From a virus, in IMG/VR virus record IMGVR_UViG_3300021197_001148, positions 1 to 24,615 of that record: 24,615 nucleotides of DNA; one strand, given 5' to 3'. The position numbers were made by a program, and so were the translations under genes. This document shows, piece after piece, positions 16,079-24,162 of this stretch. Within the stretch, counting starts at the first letter, position 1. Each line of letters begins with the position of its first letter. Below the pieces are notes generated by a model, which made no database searches, was not told the origin of the DNA, and worked only from the letters and a program-made list of their open reading frames with translations.

Positions 16079-16281
16079 TATCAGAATATCCACAAGGAAC
16101 AACAGGCGACCACTGGGAATATCGTCAAGGTGTTACTGGAGGCACCTATGATTGGACAGGACAACCAGTCTTGATGCCGATTGATTTCCTAACCAACTGT
16201 AGGTGGGTCTACAAACAAGGTGACCCTAAACCTGCTAACCCAACTTATGTTGCGGATTGGTTAGGAGAGTTCGTTGAATGA
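16075..16281 (+). CDS. Small unrecognised protein, 68 residues
   Basis: The start is taken at the ATG at 16075, which overlaps the upstream stop (ATGA at 16075-16078); a longer in-frame ATG at 16018 lies deep inside the previous gene and is not needed. The product begins MISEYPQGTTGDHWEYRQGVTGG and ends VADWLGEFVE. The aromatic, Gly-rich N-terminal half echoes the neighbouring fibre-associated proteins; the rest is not recognised. It is probably a small virion or assembly component by position only. Confidence 0.5.
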   Translation: MISEYPQGTTGDHWEYRQGVTGGTYDWTGQPVLMPIDFLTNCRWVYKQGDPKPANPTYVADWLGEFVE

Positions 16282-16342
16282 GTATGATGTTCTCATATTG
16301 CTGCTAACGCACTCAAGGGCATCACTTTCGACGGTTAGTTTT

Positions 16343-16350
16343 TATAAATA
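16343..16350 (+). promoter_or_regulatory. T4-type late promoter (TATAAATA)
   Basis: An exact TATAAATA lies in the 101-base gap 16282-16382, 33 bases before the ATG at 16383. This octamer is the -10-like element recognised by T4 late sigma gp55 with the sliding clamp coactivator, and needs no -35 box. It would drive the small protein and the beta-helix gene. GGAG at 16369-16372 is the ribosome site. The rest of the gap shows nothing else that I can support. Confidence 0.65.
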
Positions 16351-16382
16351 CAAAGTACAATCTATTACGGAGATTAACTACA

Positions 16383-16709
16383 ATGGCTATTACAGACCCA
16401 GAAGCAATTAAATTTGTAAACGAGTACATCAGACCGATGTGCGAAAATGTTCGATACATGAACGCAAGAGGTTCCGACTTTGCACTTAAATGGGCAGCAG
16501 TTGGTTCTGATTTTCCAAATGATCCAGCAGAGATCGTAGAAGATGGTAGAGCCGCTGAAGGTGTCAGTGTTCTCACAGGAGCAGACATCAATGCAGTCGC
16601 TGCTGTTTTCTCTTCTCTTATTGGTGATCTTGCAGGAGCAACTGCTTCCGCAGTCATCAGTAAACCATGCGTTCGTCCTTTGATGTATACTCCTCAAACA
16701 AATGTCTGA
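16383..16709 (+). CDS. Conserved small phage protein of unknown function
   Basis: A 108-residue protein starting MAITDPEAIKFVNEYIRPMCE. I recall similar small proteins in phage virion regions with the same layout: an N-terminal DPEAIxFxNExIRP helix, a middle with a charged DGRxAEGVSxLTGADI segment, and a C-terminal ISKPCVRPL motif. No enzymatic motif is visible. The protein looks helical and soluble. It is the first gene behind the late promoter and precedes the beta-helix gene, which suggests a structural or assembly role made late. The function remains unknown. Confidence 0.6.
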   Translation: MAITDPEAIKFVNEYIRPMCENVRYMNARGSDFALKWAAVGSDFPNDPAEIVEDGRAAEGVSVLTGADINAVAAVFSSLIGDLAGATASAVISKPCVRPLMYTPQTNV

Positions 16710-16723
16710 TGTAGGGAATTTAA

Positions 16724-17941
16724 ATGCCAACATTTTACGTTAGACCAACTAACGGTGATGACACCAATGATGGGTTGTCTTTTGTGAACGCTTTTAAGAC
16801 TACACAAAAGGCAATCCTTGGTGTCACTACGGATACTGGTGACGAACAAATATTTTTATGTAATGAAGGTATAGAGGATGTTACCGAACAGGTAAACTTA
16901 CTACGAGATGTGGCTAGAACAAATCCCGTGTTCATACGAACAGCAAATTCTTCTGGTGTTACTGGTGCAACATTAGGTTTAAACAAATACACTATTCGAG
17001 CAACTGGTGGTAGTTATAGTGGGAATGGTGTTCTTGGTATGAGTGGGGGAAGTGATGGTAATGCCTATAGTGATGATTATAGATGTTATGATATTATATT
17101 TGATGCAAATGATGTAGCAGCGTATGGTTATTATCACGCTCTAAGTGCTGCGGCAAATGTGAACTTCTGGAACTGTAGATTTACGAATGCAACAACCTCG
17201 GGTGCGCGCCATAGTGGGTATAATTCACACCAATTTTTTGGTTGTGAGTTCGATAATAACACATCTTATGGTTGGCACCCACATACGGTGAATAGAGGTA
17301 ACTCTGTACATCTGAATTGTTCATATCATGACAATGGTACAGGTTTGTATGTTGGAAACAATGTGGATTTATTTAATTGTAGAATATACGATAATACAAA
17401 TTATGGAATCGAAGCAGTCAGTCGATATAACACCAGTTTTGAGATGACTAGTTGTGTCGTTTATAATAATGGTAGTCATGGGTATTATGTTAATAATAGT
17501 TCTGACGCTTCTTCTGGTAATGTATTTACAAATACCGTTATAGTAAATAATGGTGGTTACGGTATTCAGTCTAACACAACAGAAATCGATTCTGGTATGA
17601 AGATCCTTGGTTGTATCGTGAAAAATAATACATCAGGTCAGTATAACTTTACTGGTGTTACTTTTCCACCACCCGATTCGCTTGGACTTCAGTTTACCGA
17701 TGCAGATGTCACGATTCCTAATTTTGATGCTGCAACGGGTAAATTTAATTATAGTAGTGAAGCAGTAGATGCTATGTTCCCGTTCGGCGGTGCGCCGGGT
17801 GCTGTTTCCCGCGAAGACTTCAGTACTACTGTTTCGGGTAGTCTTAGTTTGGGTACGGGTGGTGTTGGTGATGTTGTTGTTGTTTCAGGAAGATCATTCC
17901 AGAAGATTGATGACGATCCAATCGTCTGGCGTCGAGTTTAA
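16724..17941 (+). CDS. Right-handed parallel beta-helix protein (putative tailspike/fibre-tip)
   Basis: A 405-residue protein. The opening TFYVRPTNGDDTNDGLSF is the typical capping start of phage and bacterial beta-helix proteins (DG-x-S-x-x-A-F). From about residue 120 to 300 the chain repeats short turns such as VNFWNCRFTNAT, HQFFGCEFDNNT, VHLNCSYHDNGTG, VDLFNCRIYDNTNYG and FEMTSCVVYNNGSHG, each about 22-25 residues with Asn and Cys ladders, which is a pectate-lyase-like solenoid. The C-terminus is a Gly/Val-rich segment ending SFQKIDDDPIVWRRV. It may be a spike that binds or cuts surface glycans; no catalytic Asp/Glu set can be assigned by eye. AGGGA at 16713-16717 precedes the ATG. Confidence 0.75.
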   Translation: MPTFYVRPTNGDDTNDGLSFVNAFKTTQKAILGVTTDTGDEQIFLCNEGIEDVTEQVNLLRDVARTNPVFIRTANSSGVTGATLGLNKYTIRATGGSYSGNGVLGMSGGSDGNAYSDDYRCYDIIFDANDVAAYGYYHALSAAANVNFWNCRFTNATTSGARHSGYNSHQFFGCEFDNNTSYGWHPHTVNRGNSVHLNCSYHDNGTGLYVGNNVDLFNCRIYDNTNYGIEAVSRYNTSFEMTSCVVYNNGSHGYYVNNSSDASSGNVFTNTVIVNNGGYGIQSNTTEIDSGMKILGCIVKNNTSGQYNFTGVTFPPPDSLGLQFTDADVTIPNFDAATGKFNYSSEAVDAMFPFGGAPGAVSREDFSTTVSGSLSLGTGGVGDVVVVSGRSFQKIDDDPIVWRRV

Positions 17942-17952
17942 ATAAAAAAACT

Positions 17953-17974
17953 ACTTGACATTGTGACTTGACAT
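17953..17974 (+). repeat. Direct repeat ACTTGACAT x2 in early promoter region
   Basis: ACTTGACAT occurs at 17953-17961 and again at 17966-17974, a 13-base period. Each copy contains a consensus TTGACA. The repeat could be a doubled -35 region or a binding site for a regulator. Confidence 0.6.
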
Positions 17975-17982
17975 GATATACT
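17955..17982 (+). promoter_or_regulatory. Sigma70-like early promoter
   Basis: TTGACA at 17955-17960 and TATACT at 17977-17982 are separated by 16 bases, a near-consensus host sigma70 promoter. It lies in the 72-base gap between the beta-helix gene and the dUTPase gene and would drive the nucleotide-metabolism and replication operon early in infection. The start of transcription would fall near 17989, giving a leader of about 25 bases. No clear terminator hairpin was seen after the upstream stop at 17941. Confidence 0.65.
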
Positions 17983-18013
17983 TCGTCTATACCTTTTTAC
18001 TTATGGAGTGAGT

Positions 18014-18583
18014 ATGACCGAGACGATGAAGATTTACAAGTTGTATCCCAATACACTTGAACTTAAACATGCCAGTCACGATGCTGCCTGTTATGACATT
18101 CACGCACATTTGCGTGGTCCAGTTACCCCCGAAGATGTTGCACCGACGATTCGTGATATCAAGTGGTTCGACTGCTATAATCAACCACATACTACGACGC
18201 CTAATGTTGTCTTTCAAGATGACACACCCAACTGCACATTTGAACTTGGACCTAAATGTCGTGCGTTGATTCCAACTGGTATGGTCTTTGATATTCCTGC
18301 CAGTTTCTCTGCTCGACTTCATCCTAGATCTGGTCTTGCATGGAAGAACGGCGTGACTCTTATCAATGCAGAAGGTGTGATCGACTCGGACTATTGCAAT
18401 GAAGTATTCATTCCTCTGTGGAACACCACAAGCAGTCCGTTCAAGATTACACACGGTGATCGAGTAGCACAAGTTGAGATTGTTCAATACAGCCGACTTA
18501 TTAGCCACATCACCTACACACAAGCAACCCCACAAACACAAAAGACCAATCGCAAAGGCGGATTTGGATCAACTGGAGTATAG
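18014..18583 (+). CDS. dut: dUTPase (trimeric dUTP diphosphatase)
   Basis: A 189-residue protein with all five dUTPase motifs: motif 1 ACYDIHA near residues 25-31, motif 2 PRSGLA at 104-109, motif 3 GVIDSDYCNEV at 121-131 with the catalytic Asp, motif 4 GDRVAQ at 148-153 and motif 5 RKGGFGSTG at 180-188. It hydrolyses dUTP to dUMP, keeping uracil out of phage DNA and feeding dTMP synthesis. An insertion of about 40 residues (roughly 34-75) between motif 1 and the core makes it longer than the usual 150. The ATG at 18014 follows GGAG at 18005-18008; an in-frame GTG at 18008 overlaps that ribosome site and is less likely. It is the first gene of the early operon. Confidence 0.93.
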   Translation: MTETMKIYKLYPNTLELKHASHDAACYDIHAHLRGPVTPEDVAPTIRDIKWFDCYNQPHTTTPNVVFQDDTPNCTFELGPKCRALIPTGMVFDIPASFSARLHPRSGLAWKNGVTLINAEGVIDSDYCNEVFIPLWNTTSSPFKITHGDRVAQVEIVQYSRLISHITYTQATPQTQKTNRKGGFGSTGV

Positions 18584-18584
18584 T

Positions 18585-18965
18585 ATGAATCGTGACGAAC
18601 TTTTAGAATATCATTCTGCAATTTGTAAAACAGCACAAGAACTGATGAGCCTAAAGAACCGAGACTATGCGGGGGATCACGGAAACGAGCCTTTTGCCAA
18701 CTTCACTCGCGTTGAAGCGATGGGCATCTGCACTACCGAACAAGGCTTTCTTACTCGCATCACTGACAAGATGAGCCGTTTGTCATCTTTTATCGATTGT
18801 GGGAAGATGCATGTTGAAAATGAATCATTTAATGATACAATAGTAGATGTAATCAATTACATGGTTCTTCTTAGTGCCTTTCTTAAGGACAAGGAAGAAG
18901 GTAACAAAAAAGATGCCATTATGGCAGATGGGTATTCCCATCAGAAAGTTCTCTTGAATGAGTAG
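18585..18965 (+). CDS. DUF1599 / nucleotide modification associated domain 1 (MazG-like) protein
   Basis: A 126-residue, mostly helical protein. MSLKNRDYAGD, FTRVEAMGICTTEQGFLTRITDKMSRL and the closing DTIVDVINYMVLL are the pattern I associate with the DUF1599 (Nmad1) family, distantly related to all-alpha NTP pyrophosphohydrolases such as MazG; the acidic residues in the last helix would bind metal. Members are frequent in phages with roles in nucleotide metabolism, but no biochemical activity is firmly attached to the family as far as I know. The ATG at 18585 has GGAG at 18575-18578; an upstream in-frame ATG at 18474 lies inside the dUTPase gene and is rejected. It overlaps the polymerase start by eight bases. 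Confidence 0.65.
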   Translation: MNRDELLEYHSAICKTAQELMSLKNRDYAGDHGNEPFANFTRVEAMGICTTEQGFLTRITDKMSRLSSFIDCGKMHVENESFNDTIVDVINYMVLLSAFLKDKEEGNKKDAIMADGYSHQKVLLNE

Positions 18966-21471
18966 ATTCTACACCAGTGTTTGTGTGTATGGTAAAAATG
19001 TTCTTTATCGTGGGTATGAAAACGGAAAGCAAATCACAGACAGGGTAGAGTATCATCCTACCCTGTTTGTGCCTAGCACTAATAATACATCGATTCATCG
19101 TTCTCTCGACGGTCACTTATTGGAGCCAGTTCAACCTGGCAACATTCCTGATTGTCGAGATTTCGTTGAAAAGTATAAGGGTATTCATGGTTTTCGTATC
19201 TTCGGAAACACAGACTACATCTATCCTTTCATTGCGGATAAGTTCCCTGATGATATTGAATATGATATGTCACAGATCGGTGTGGCGAACATCGATATCG
19301 AAACCGAGTGTGAGTATGGATTCCCACAGGTAGATGATCCTGAAGAGAAGGTGATCGCTATCAGTATGTTGATGAGAGGCAAGATGAATGTGTTTTGCTT
19401 CGGTGAGTTTGAGACTGATCGGAAAGACATCACGGTTCATACGGCGTTTACTGAAGAGGAAATGCTTGAGCGATTCATTCACCACTGGCAGCAGGACTTC
19501 CCTGATATCGTGACTGGTTGGAACGTCAAGTTCTTTGACATTCCTTATCTTGTAAATCGTATCAAGCGAGTGCTTGGTGAAGACGAAGCGAAGAAGATCT
19601 CTCCGTGGAACAAGATCAAGGAGAAGACTATCACGAAGATGGGTCGTGATCAAACGGCGTTCCATATCAATGGTGTCGCCGTCATCGACTACCTCGACCT
19701 CTACAAGACCTTCACCTATGTGAACCAAGAGTCGTATCGTCTCGATCATATTGCCTTTGTCGAACTCGGTAAGAAGAAGTTGTCCTATGCGGAACACGAT
19801 TCTATCCGCGAGTTCTACAAGAAAGACTTTCAGAAGTTCATCGAATACAACATCGTTGACGTTGAACTGGTTCAGCAACTCGAAGAGAAACTCAAACTGA
19901 TCGAACTCTCCTTGGCACTTGCTTACTCTGCCAAGGTTAACTTCGAGGATGTATTCTCACAGGTGCGAACGTGGGACGCAATCATCTATCACTATCTGCG
20001 TGAGCAGAACATCGTGATTCCTCCCAAGACTATCGGTAAGAAAACCGATCAGTATGCTGGTGCGTATGTCAAGGAACCAATCACTGGTATGCACGATTGG
20101 GTTGTGTCGTTCGACCTCAACTCACTATATCCTCACTTGATCGAGATGTACAACATCAGTCCCGAGACGCTTACTGACGACGGTATCTGGCGTGGACTTG
20201 ATGTTGACAAGATTCTCGACAAGACTCCTGAGACACTGGCCTATATCGAGAAGCACAAGGACAAGAACCTTTCTGTTGCTGCTACGGGCAATACGTTCCG
20301 CACTGATGGGAAGGGTTTCTTGCCCTCGCTCATGAACAAGATGTATGCAGAACGCAAAGAGTTCAAGAAGAAGATGATCGAGTGTCAGAAGCAGAAGGAA
20401 AAAGATCCCACGAACAAGGATCTAGACTATCAGATTGCCAAGTTCCATAACTTTCAGCAGGTTCGTAAGATTCAGTTGAACAGTGCTTACGGTGCGATTG
20501 GTAATCAATACTTTCGTTACTACTCGACAGAGATGGCGGAGTCCATCACTCTGTCTGGACAGTTGAGTATTCGTTGGATCATGAACGAACTCAACGAGTT
20601 CCTGAACAAAACACTGGAGACTGAAAACTATGACTATGTTGTGGCATCTGACACCGATTCTGTTTATCTGCGCCTTGGTAATCTTGTGGATCGGGTTCTT
20701 CCTGACTGCGATGATAAGGACAAGATCACGAACTTCCTCGACAAGAGTTCCAAGGAAATCATACTTCCTTTCATCAAGAAAAAGTATGATGAACTCTCGG
20801 AGTTGATGAACGCCTATGAAAACAAGATGGTGATGGATCGGGAAGTCATCTCGGACAAGGGTATCTGGACTGCCAAGAAGCGGTACATGCTCAATGTGAT
20901 CGACTCCGAAGGTGTTCGTTACGAAACACCCAAGATGAAAATCATGGGTATCGAAACTACTCGATCCTCTACACCACAGATCATTCGTGATCGACTCAAG
21001 AAAGCCATCAAGATCATCATGTATGATGACGAAGAGACGATGCAACAATACATCGCCGACTTCCGAACCGAGTTCAACAAACTCGATGTGGAGACTGTTG
21101 CTTTCCCGAGAGGCGTCAACAACCTTGGCAACTACACTGACGCGACTCACATCTATCGCAAGTCAACTCCAATCGGCGTGAAGGGATCTCTTCTATATAA
21201 TCATTATCTCAAGAAGAAGAAACTTGAGAAGAAGTATCCAATCATCCAAGAGGGTGACAAGATCAAGTTTGTTTACCTCAAGGTTCCAAACCACATCGGT
21301 GATCGCGTCGTGGCATTCCCGTCATCTCTTCCAAAAGAGTTTGACTTGAACAGGTTTGTCGATTATACTACACAGTTCGATAAGGGTTTCTTAGATCCTT
21401 TGTCAAATATTCTGACGGTCATCGGATGGTCGGCAGAGGAACGAAACACACTAGAAAGTTTATTCGCTTAA
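18958..21471 (+). CDS. 43: Family B DNA polymerase (T4 gp43 type) with 3'-5' exonuclease
   Basis: An 837-residue replicative polymerase, slightly shorter than T4 gp43 (898). Exonuclease motifs: DIETE with D113/E115, GWNVKFFDIPYL with D194, and YNIVD with Y297/D301. Polymerase motifs: A is DLNSLYPHLI with D386 (SLYPH where T4 has SLYPS, as I recall in cyanophage polymerases), B is KIQLNSAYGAIGN with K504, and C is ASDTDSVYL with D565/D567. TAKKRYML is the later KxRY motif. The C-terminus ends LESLFA, in the position of the clamp-binding peptide of T4 polymerase (which ends in a Leu/Phe-rich tail). The ATG at 18958 lies within the end of the upstream gene. Codons are more C-ending than in the glycan block. 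Confidence 0.96.
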   Translation: MSRFYTSVCVYGKNVLYRGYENGKQITDRVEYHPTLFVPSTNNTSIHRSLDGHLLEPVQPGNIPDCRDFVEKYKGIHGFRIFGNTDYIYPFIADKFPDDIEYDMSQIGVANIDIETECEYGFPQVDDPEEKVIAISMLMRGKMNVFCFGEFETDRKDITVHTAFTEEEMLERFIHHWQQDFPDIVTGWNVKFFDIPYLVNRIKRVLGEDEAKKISPWNKIKEKTITKMGRDQTAFHINGVAVIDYLDLYKTFTYVNQESYRLDHIAFVELGKKKLSYAEHDSIREFYKKDFQKFIEYNIVDVELVQQLEEKLKLIELSLALAYSAKVNFEDVFSQVRTWDAIIYHYLREQNIVIPPKTIGKKTDQYAGAYVKEPITGMHDWVVSFDLNSLYPHLIEMYNISPETLTDDGIWRGLDVDKILDKTPETLAYIEKHKDKNLSVAATGNTFRTDGKGFLPSLMNKMYAERKEFKKKMIECQKQKEKDPTNKDLDYQIAKFHNFQQVRKIQLNSAYGAIGNQYFRYYSTEMAESITLSGQLSIRWIMNELNEFLNKTLETENYDYVVASDTDSVYLRLGNLVDRVLPDCDDKDKITNFLDKSSKEIILPFIKKKYDELSELMNAYENKMVMDREVISDKGIWTAKKRYMLNVIDSEGVRYETPKMKIMGIETTRSSTPQIIRDRLKKAIKIIMYDDEETMQQYIADFRTEFNKLDVETVAFPRGVNNLGNYTDATHIYRKSTPIGVKGSLLYNHYLKKKKLEKKYPIIQEGDKIKFVYLKVPNHIGDRVVAFPSSLPKEFDLNRFVDYTTQFDKGFLDPLSNILTVIGWSAEERNTLESLFA

Positions 21472-21480
21472 GGAGAATAT

Positions 21481-22545
21481 ATGAGTTTTTTGAATGACAT
21501 TATTTCAAGTTCGGGTAATGAATACGCATCAATTGTTACGGATGGTTTAGAAGGAAGCGACATTAATGGTTTCTGTGATACTGGCTCTTATAGTTTTAAT
21601 GCTCTACTATCTGGTTCTCTATATGGTGGTATGCCCAATAATAAAATTATGGCAATCGCCGGCGAATCTGCTACGGGGAAAACATATTTCACTATTGGGA
21701 TTGTGCATAAGTTTCTTGTTGATAATCCTGATGGTGTTGTTTTGTATTTTGACACAGAGCAGGCCGTGACTTCTGATATGTTCAAGGAACGCGGTTGTGA
21801 TCCTGCTAGGATTGCAGTGTTCCCTGTTAGTACCATCGAGGAGTTTCGTCATCAAGCAATCACTGTTGTTGACAACTACCTTGAACTAAAGAAGAAAGAT
21901 CGTAAGCCGATGCTGATCTGTCTTGATTCTCTTGGTATGCTTTCGACCAACAAGGAAATGACAGACACAGCAGAGGGTAAGACTACTAAGGATATGACTC
22001 GCGCCCAGATCGTGAAGGCCACTTTCCGTGTACTGACTCTCAAACTAGGACGAGCAAATATTCCAATGATCATGACTAACCACACTTATGATGTCATTGG
22101 TTCTATGTTCCCACAGAAGGAGATGGGTGGTGGTTCTGGTCTGAAGTATGCCGCCTCTACCATCGTGTATCTCTCCAAGAAGAAGGTGAAGGAAGGAACT
22201 GATGTCATCGGTAACATTGTTCACTGTAAGTTGTTCAAGGGTCGAGTGACCAAAGAGAACTCAATGGTCGATGTTATCCTGAACTATGAAACTGGACTTC
22301 ATCCTTATTATGGTTTGGTTGATATTGCGATCAAGTATGAGATCTTCAAGAAGGTTTCGACACGCATTGAACTTCCATGTGGAACCAAGGTATTCGAGAA
22401 GGCCCTGTATCGAGATGCTGAAAAGTATTTCACTGATGATGTGATGGCACAACTTGAAGTCGCCGTTGGTAAGGAGTTTAAGTATGGTGACGGAATCATC
22501 GAGGATGTGGATGATGTGGTGGAGGAAGTAGATGCTGGAGAATGA
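21481..22545 (+). CDS. uvsX: UvsX-type RecA recombinase
   Basis: A 354-residue strand-exchange protein of the T4 UvsX kind. Walker A is GESATGKT at residues 61-68, FDTEQA holds the putative catalytic Glu93, and Walker B is LICLDS with D149. The segment [29 protein letters not shown] covers the L2-like DNA-binding region and the conserved GGxxLKYxAS stretch. The C-terminus is very acidic (VDDVVEEVD), as in RecA/UvsX. It forms filaments on ssDNA and drives recombination-dependent replication and repair. TAAGGAG at 21469-21475 combines the polymerase stop codon with a strong ribosome site nine to ten bases before the ATG. Confidence 0.94.
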   Translation: MSFLNDIISSSGNEYASIVTDGLEGSDINGFCDTGSYSFNALLSGSLYGGMPNNKIMAIAGESATGKTYFTIGIVHKFLVDNPDGVVLYFDTEQAVTSDMFKERGCDPARIAVFPVSTIEEFRHQAITVVDNYLELKKKDRKPMLICLDSLGMLSTNKEMTDTAEGKTTKDMTRAQIVKATFRVLTLKLGRANIPMIMTNHTYDVIGSMFPQKEMGGGSGLKYAASTIVYLSKKKVKEGTDVIGNIVHCKLFKGRVTKENSMVDVILNYETGLHPYYGLVDIAIKYEIFKKVSTRIELPCGTKVFEKALYRDAEKYFTDDVMAQLEVAVGKEFKYGDGIIEDVDDVVEEVDAGE

Positions 22546-22759
22546 TACAGTCGAAGTACAGGTAGGAAAATACAAAGGAACTCTTTTTCAATTCGGCAGT
22601 GTTTCTATTGAAGAAGATAAAGAAAATGATAGACTTAGACTGAAATTTGACTATAATATAGAATCATCTCCAGTTGAAGTAGATCATGAAGAGTTTTTAC
22701 AAGTTGCTGGTGACATCCTCGCTAACATTATAGGCCAAGGTGAAATTAAAAAAGTATGA
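22532..22759 (+). CDS. Small acidic protein between uvsX and helicase, function unknown
   Basis: A 75-residue protein that starts inside the uvsX end (14-base overlap, GGAGGAA at 22521-22527 as ribosome site) and ends as ATGA with the helicase gene. It looks like two halves: a beta-rich N-terminus ([32 protein letters not shown]) and a C-terminal helix ([18 protein letters not shown]). In T4, gene 40 occupies the same place between uvsX and 41, but gp40 is longer and I see no clear sequence likeness, so only position is shared. Tight coupling suggests a role with recombinase or helicase. Codons are more AT-rich than in uvsX. Confidence 0.7.
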   Translation: MLENDTVEVQVGKYKGTLFQFGSVSIEEDKENDRLRLKFDYNIESSPVEVDHEEFLQVAGDILANIIGQGEIKKV

Positions 22760-24162
22760 AGACGATTGAAAGTTTGGTTCTAGAAAATCTAATCTACAAT
22801 GAAGAGTTTACTCGTAAAGTTCTGCCCTACTTGAGTAAGGAGTTCTTTCATGATCGAACTCACGGGATTGTGTATTCTGAAATCAAAGAGTTCTTCAGTC
22901 TATATAATCTACCACCGACAAAAGAAGCGATTGAAATTTCGTTGAATGAACGAAAAGATTTGAACGATGATGAGTTCAAATCCATTCAACAAGAGATGAG
23001 TGTGTATTCAAAGGCCGTTGAGTCAGATAAACTCCAATGGTTGGTAGATCAAACTGAAAAATTCTGCAAAGACAAGGCGGTGTACAATGCGATCATGGAA
23101 TCGATCCACATCATTGACGGCAAATCGAAATCAAAGACAGAGAATGCAATCCCAAGCATCCTATCCGACGCCCTCGCAGTCTCGTTCGACACCCACATCG
23201 GACACGACTACATCGAAGACGCCGACGAAAGATACGAATTCTACCACAAAGTAGAAAGCAAGATTGCGTTCGATCTAGAGTTTATGAATCTGATTACCAA
23301 AGGTGGTACTCCAGCCAAGACGTTGAACATTATCATGGCTGGTACTGGTGTTGGTAAGTCTTTGTTCATGTGTCACCACAGTGCCGCTTGTTTGTCACAA
23401 AACAAAAACGTTCTGTACATCACATGTGAGATGGCCGAAGAAAAGATTGCGGAGAGAATCGACGCCAATCTTATGGACATCACACTTGATGATCTCAGGG
23501 ATCTTCCATACGAAATGTATCAGAAGAAACTACAGAACGCCACTAGAGGAATCAGTGGGAAGTTGATCATCAAGGAGTATCCAACTGCTACAGCGAATGC
23601 GAATCACTTTCGTATTCTCATTGAAGAACTTAAATTGAAGAAGCAGTTCTCTCCTGATATCATCTTTATTGATTACCTCAACATCTGTGCCTCCAGTCGC
23701 CTTAAGGCAAACGGTGGTGCAAACTCCTACACAATCATCAAGTCAATCGCCGAAGAACTCCGTGGTCTTGCCGTGGAGCAGAACGTTCCTATCTTCTCTG
23801 CCACTCAAGTGAATCGAAGTGGGTTTACAAATTCTGACTTTGGACTTGAAGATACATCCGAGTCGTTCGGACTTCCAGCCACTGCCGACTTTATGATCGC
23901 ACTGATTGCGACAGAAGAGTTGGATGAATTGAATCAGGTACTTGTAAAGCAGTTGAAGAACAGGTATAATGATACAGCAGTGAACAGAAAGTTTATTCTT
24001 GATATCAATCGTGCCAAGATGAAACTGGCAGACTCTAGTGTAGATGAACAAGCACTAGTCGATTCTAATCAAGAAGAAGGAAACGGCTACGGTAGTGGTT
24101 TTGATGGAAGTAACTTCGACAATAAGTTCAAGTCGAAGACGGTAAATGACTGGACGATATGA
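22756..24162 (+). CDS. 41: Replicative DNA helicase, DnaB-like (T4 gp41 type)
   Basis: A 468-residue hexameric helicase. The N-terminal helical domain (1-110) resembles the DnaB/gp41 primase-interacting domain. The RecA-like motor has Walker A GTGVGKS at residues 196-202, ITCEMAEEKIAERI with catalytic Glu225, Walker B DIIFIDYLNI with D306, and SATQVNRSG as the H3-type sensor. It unwinds the lagging-strand template 5'-3' and pairs with the primase encoded immediately downstream to form the primosome. The start overlaps the previous gene (ATGA at 22756-22759). A stretch at about 23140-23250 (residues 129-165, linker) uses strikingly C-ending codons compared with its flanks. Confidence 0.94.
   Translation: MKTIESLVLENLIYNEEFTRKVLPYLSKEFFHDRTHGIVYSEIKEFFSLYNLPPTKEAIEISLNERKDLNDDEFKSIQQEMSVYSKAVESDKLQWLVDQTEKFCKDKAVYNAIMESIHIIDGKSKSKTENAIPSILSDALAVSFDTHIGHDYIEDADERYEFYHKVESKIAFDLEFMNLITKGGTPAKTLNIIMAGTGVGKSLFMCHHSAACLSQNKNVLYITCEMAEEKIAERIDANLMDITLDDLRDLPYEMYQKKLQNATRGISGKLIIKEYPTATANANHFRILIEELKLKKQFSPDIIFIDYLNICASSRLKANGGANSYTIIKSIAEELRGLAVEQNVPIFSATQVNRSGFTNSDFGLEDTSESFGLPATADFMIALIATEELDELNQVLVKQLKNRYNDTAVNRKFILDINRAKMKLADSSVDEQALVDSNQEEGNGYGSGFDGSNFDNKFKSKTVNDWTI

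Noticed and set aside
17942-18013. Rho-independent terminator after the beta-helix gene
   Set aside because: The A-rich run on the + strand has no preceding stem and no U-tract in the transcript.
18474-18584. Longer 163-residue form of the DUF1599 protein starting inside the dUTPase gene
   Set aside because: The extra 37 residues (His/Lys/Pro-rich) are out-of-frame dUTPase sequence; ATG 18585 has its own GGAG.
20422-21150. A 242-codon open frame on the minus strand inside the DNA polymerase gene
   Set aside because: It lies opposite highly conserved polymerase motifs B and C, has no ribosome site or recognisable domain, and is explained by the codon pattern of the sense gene.
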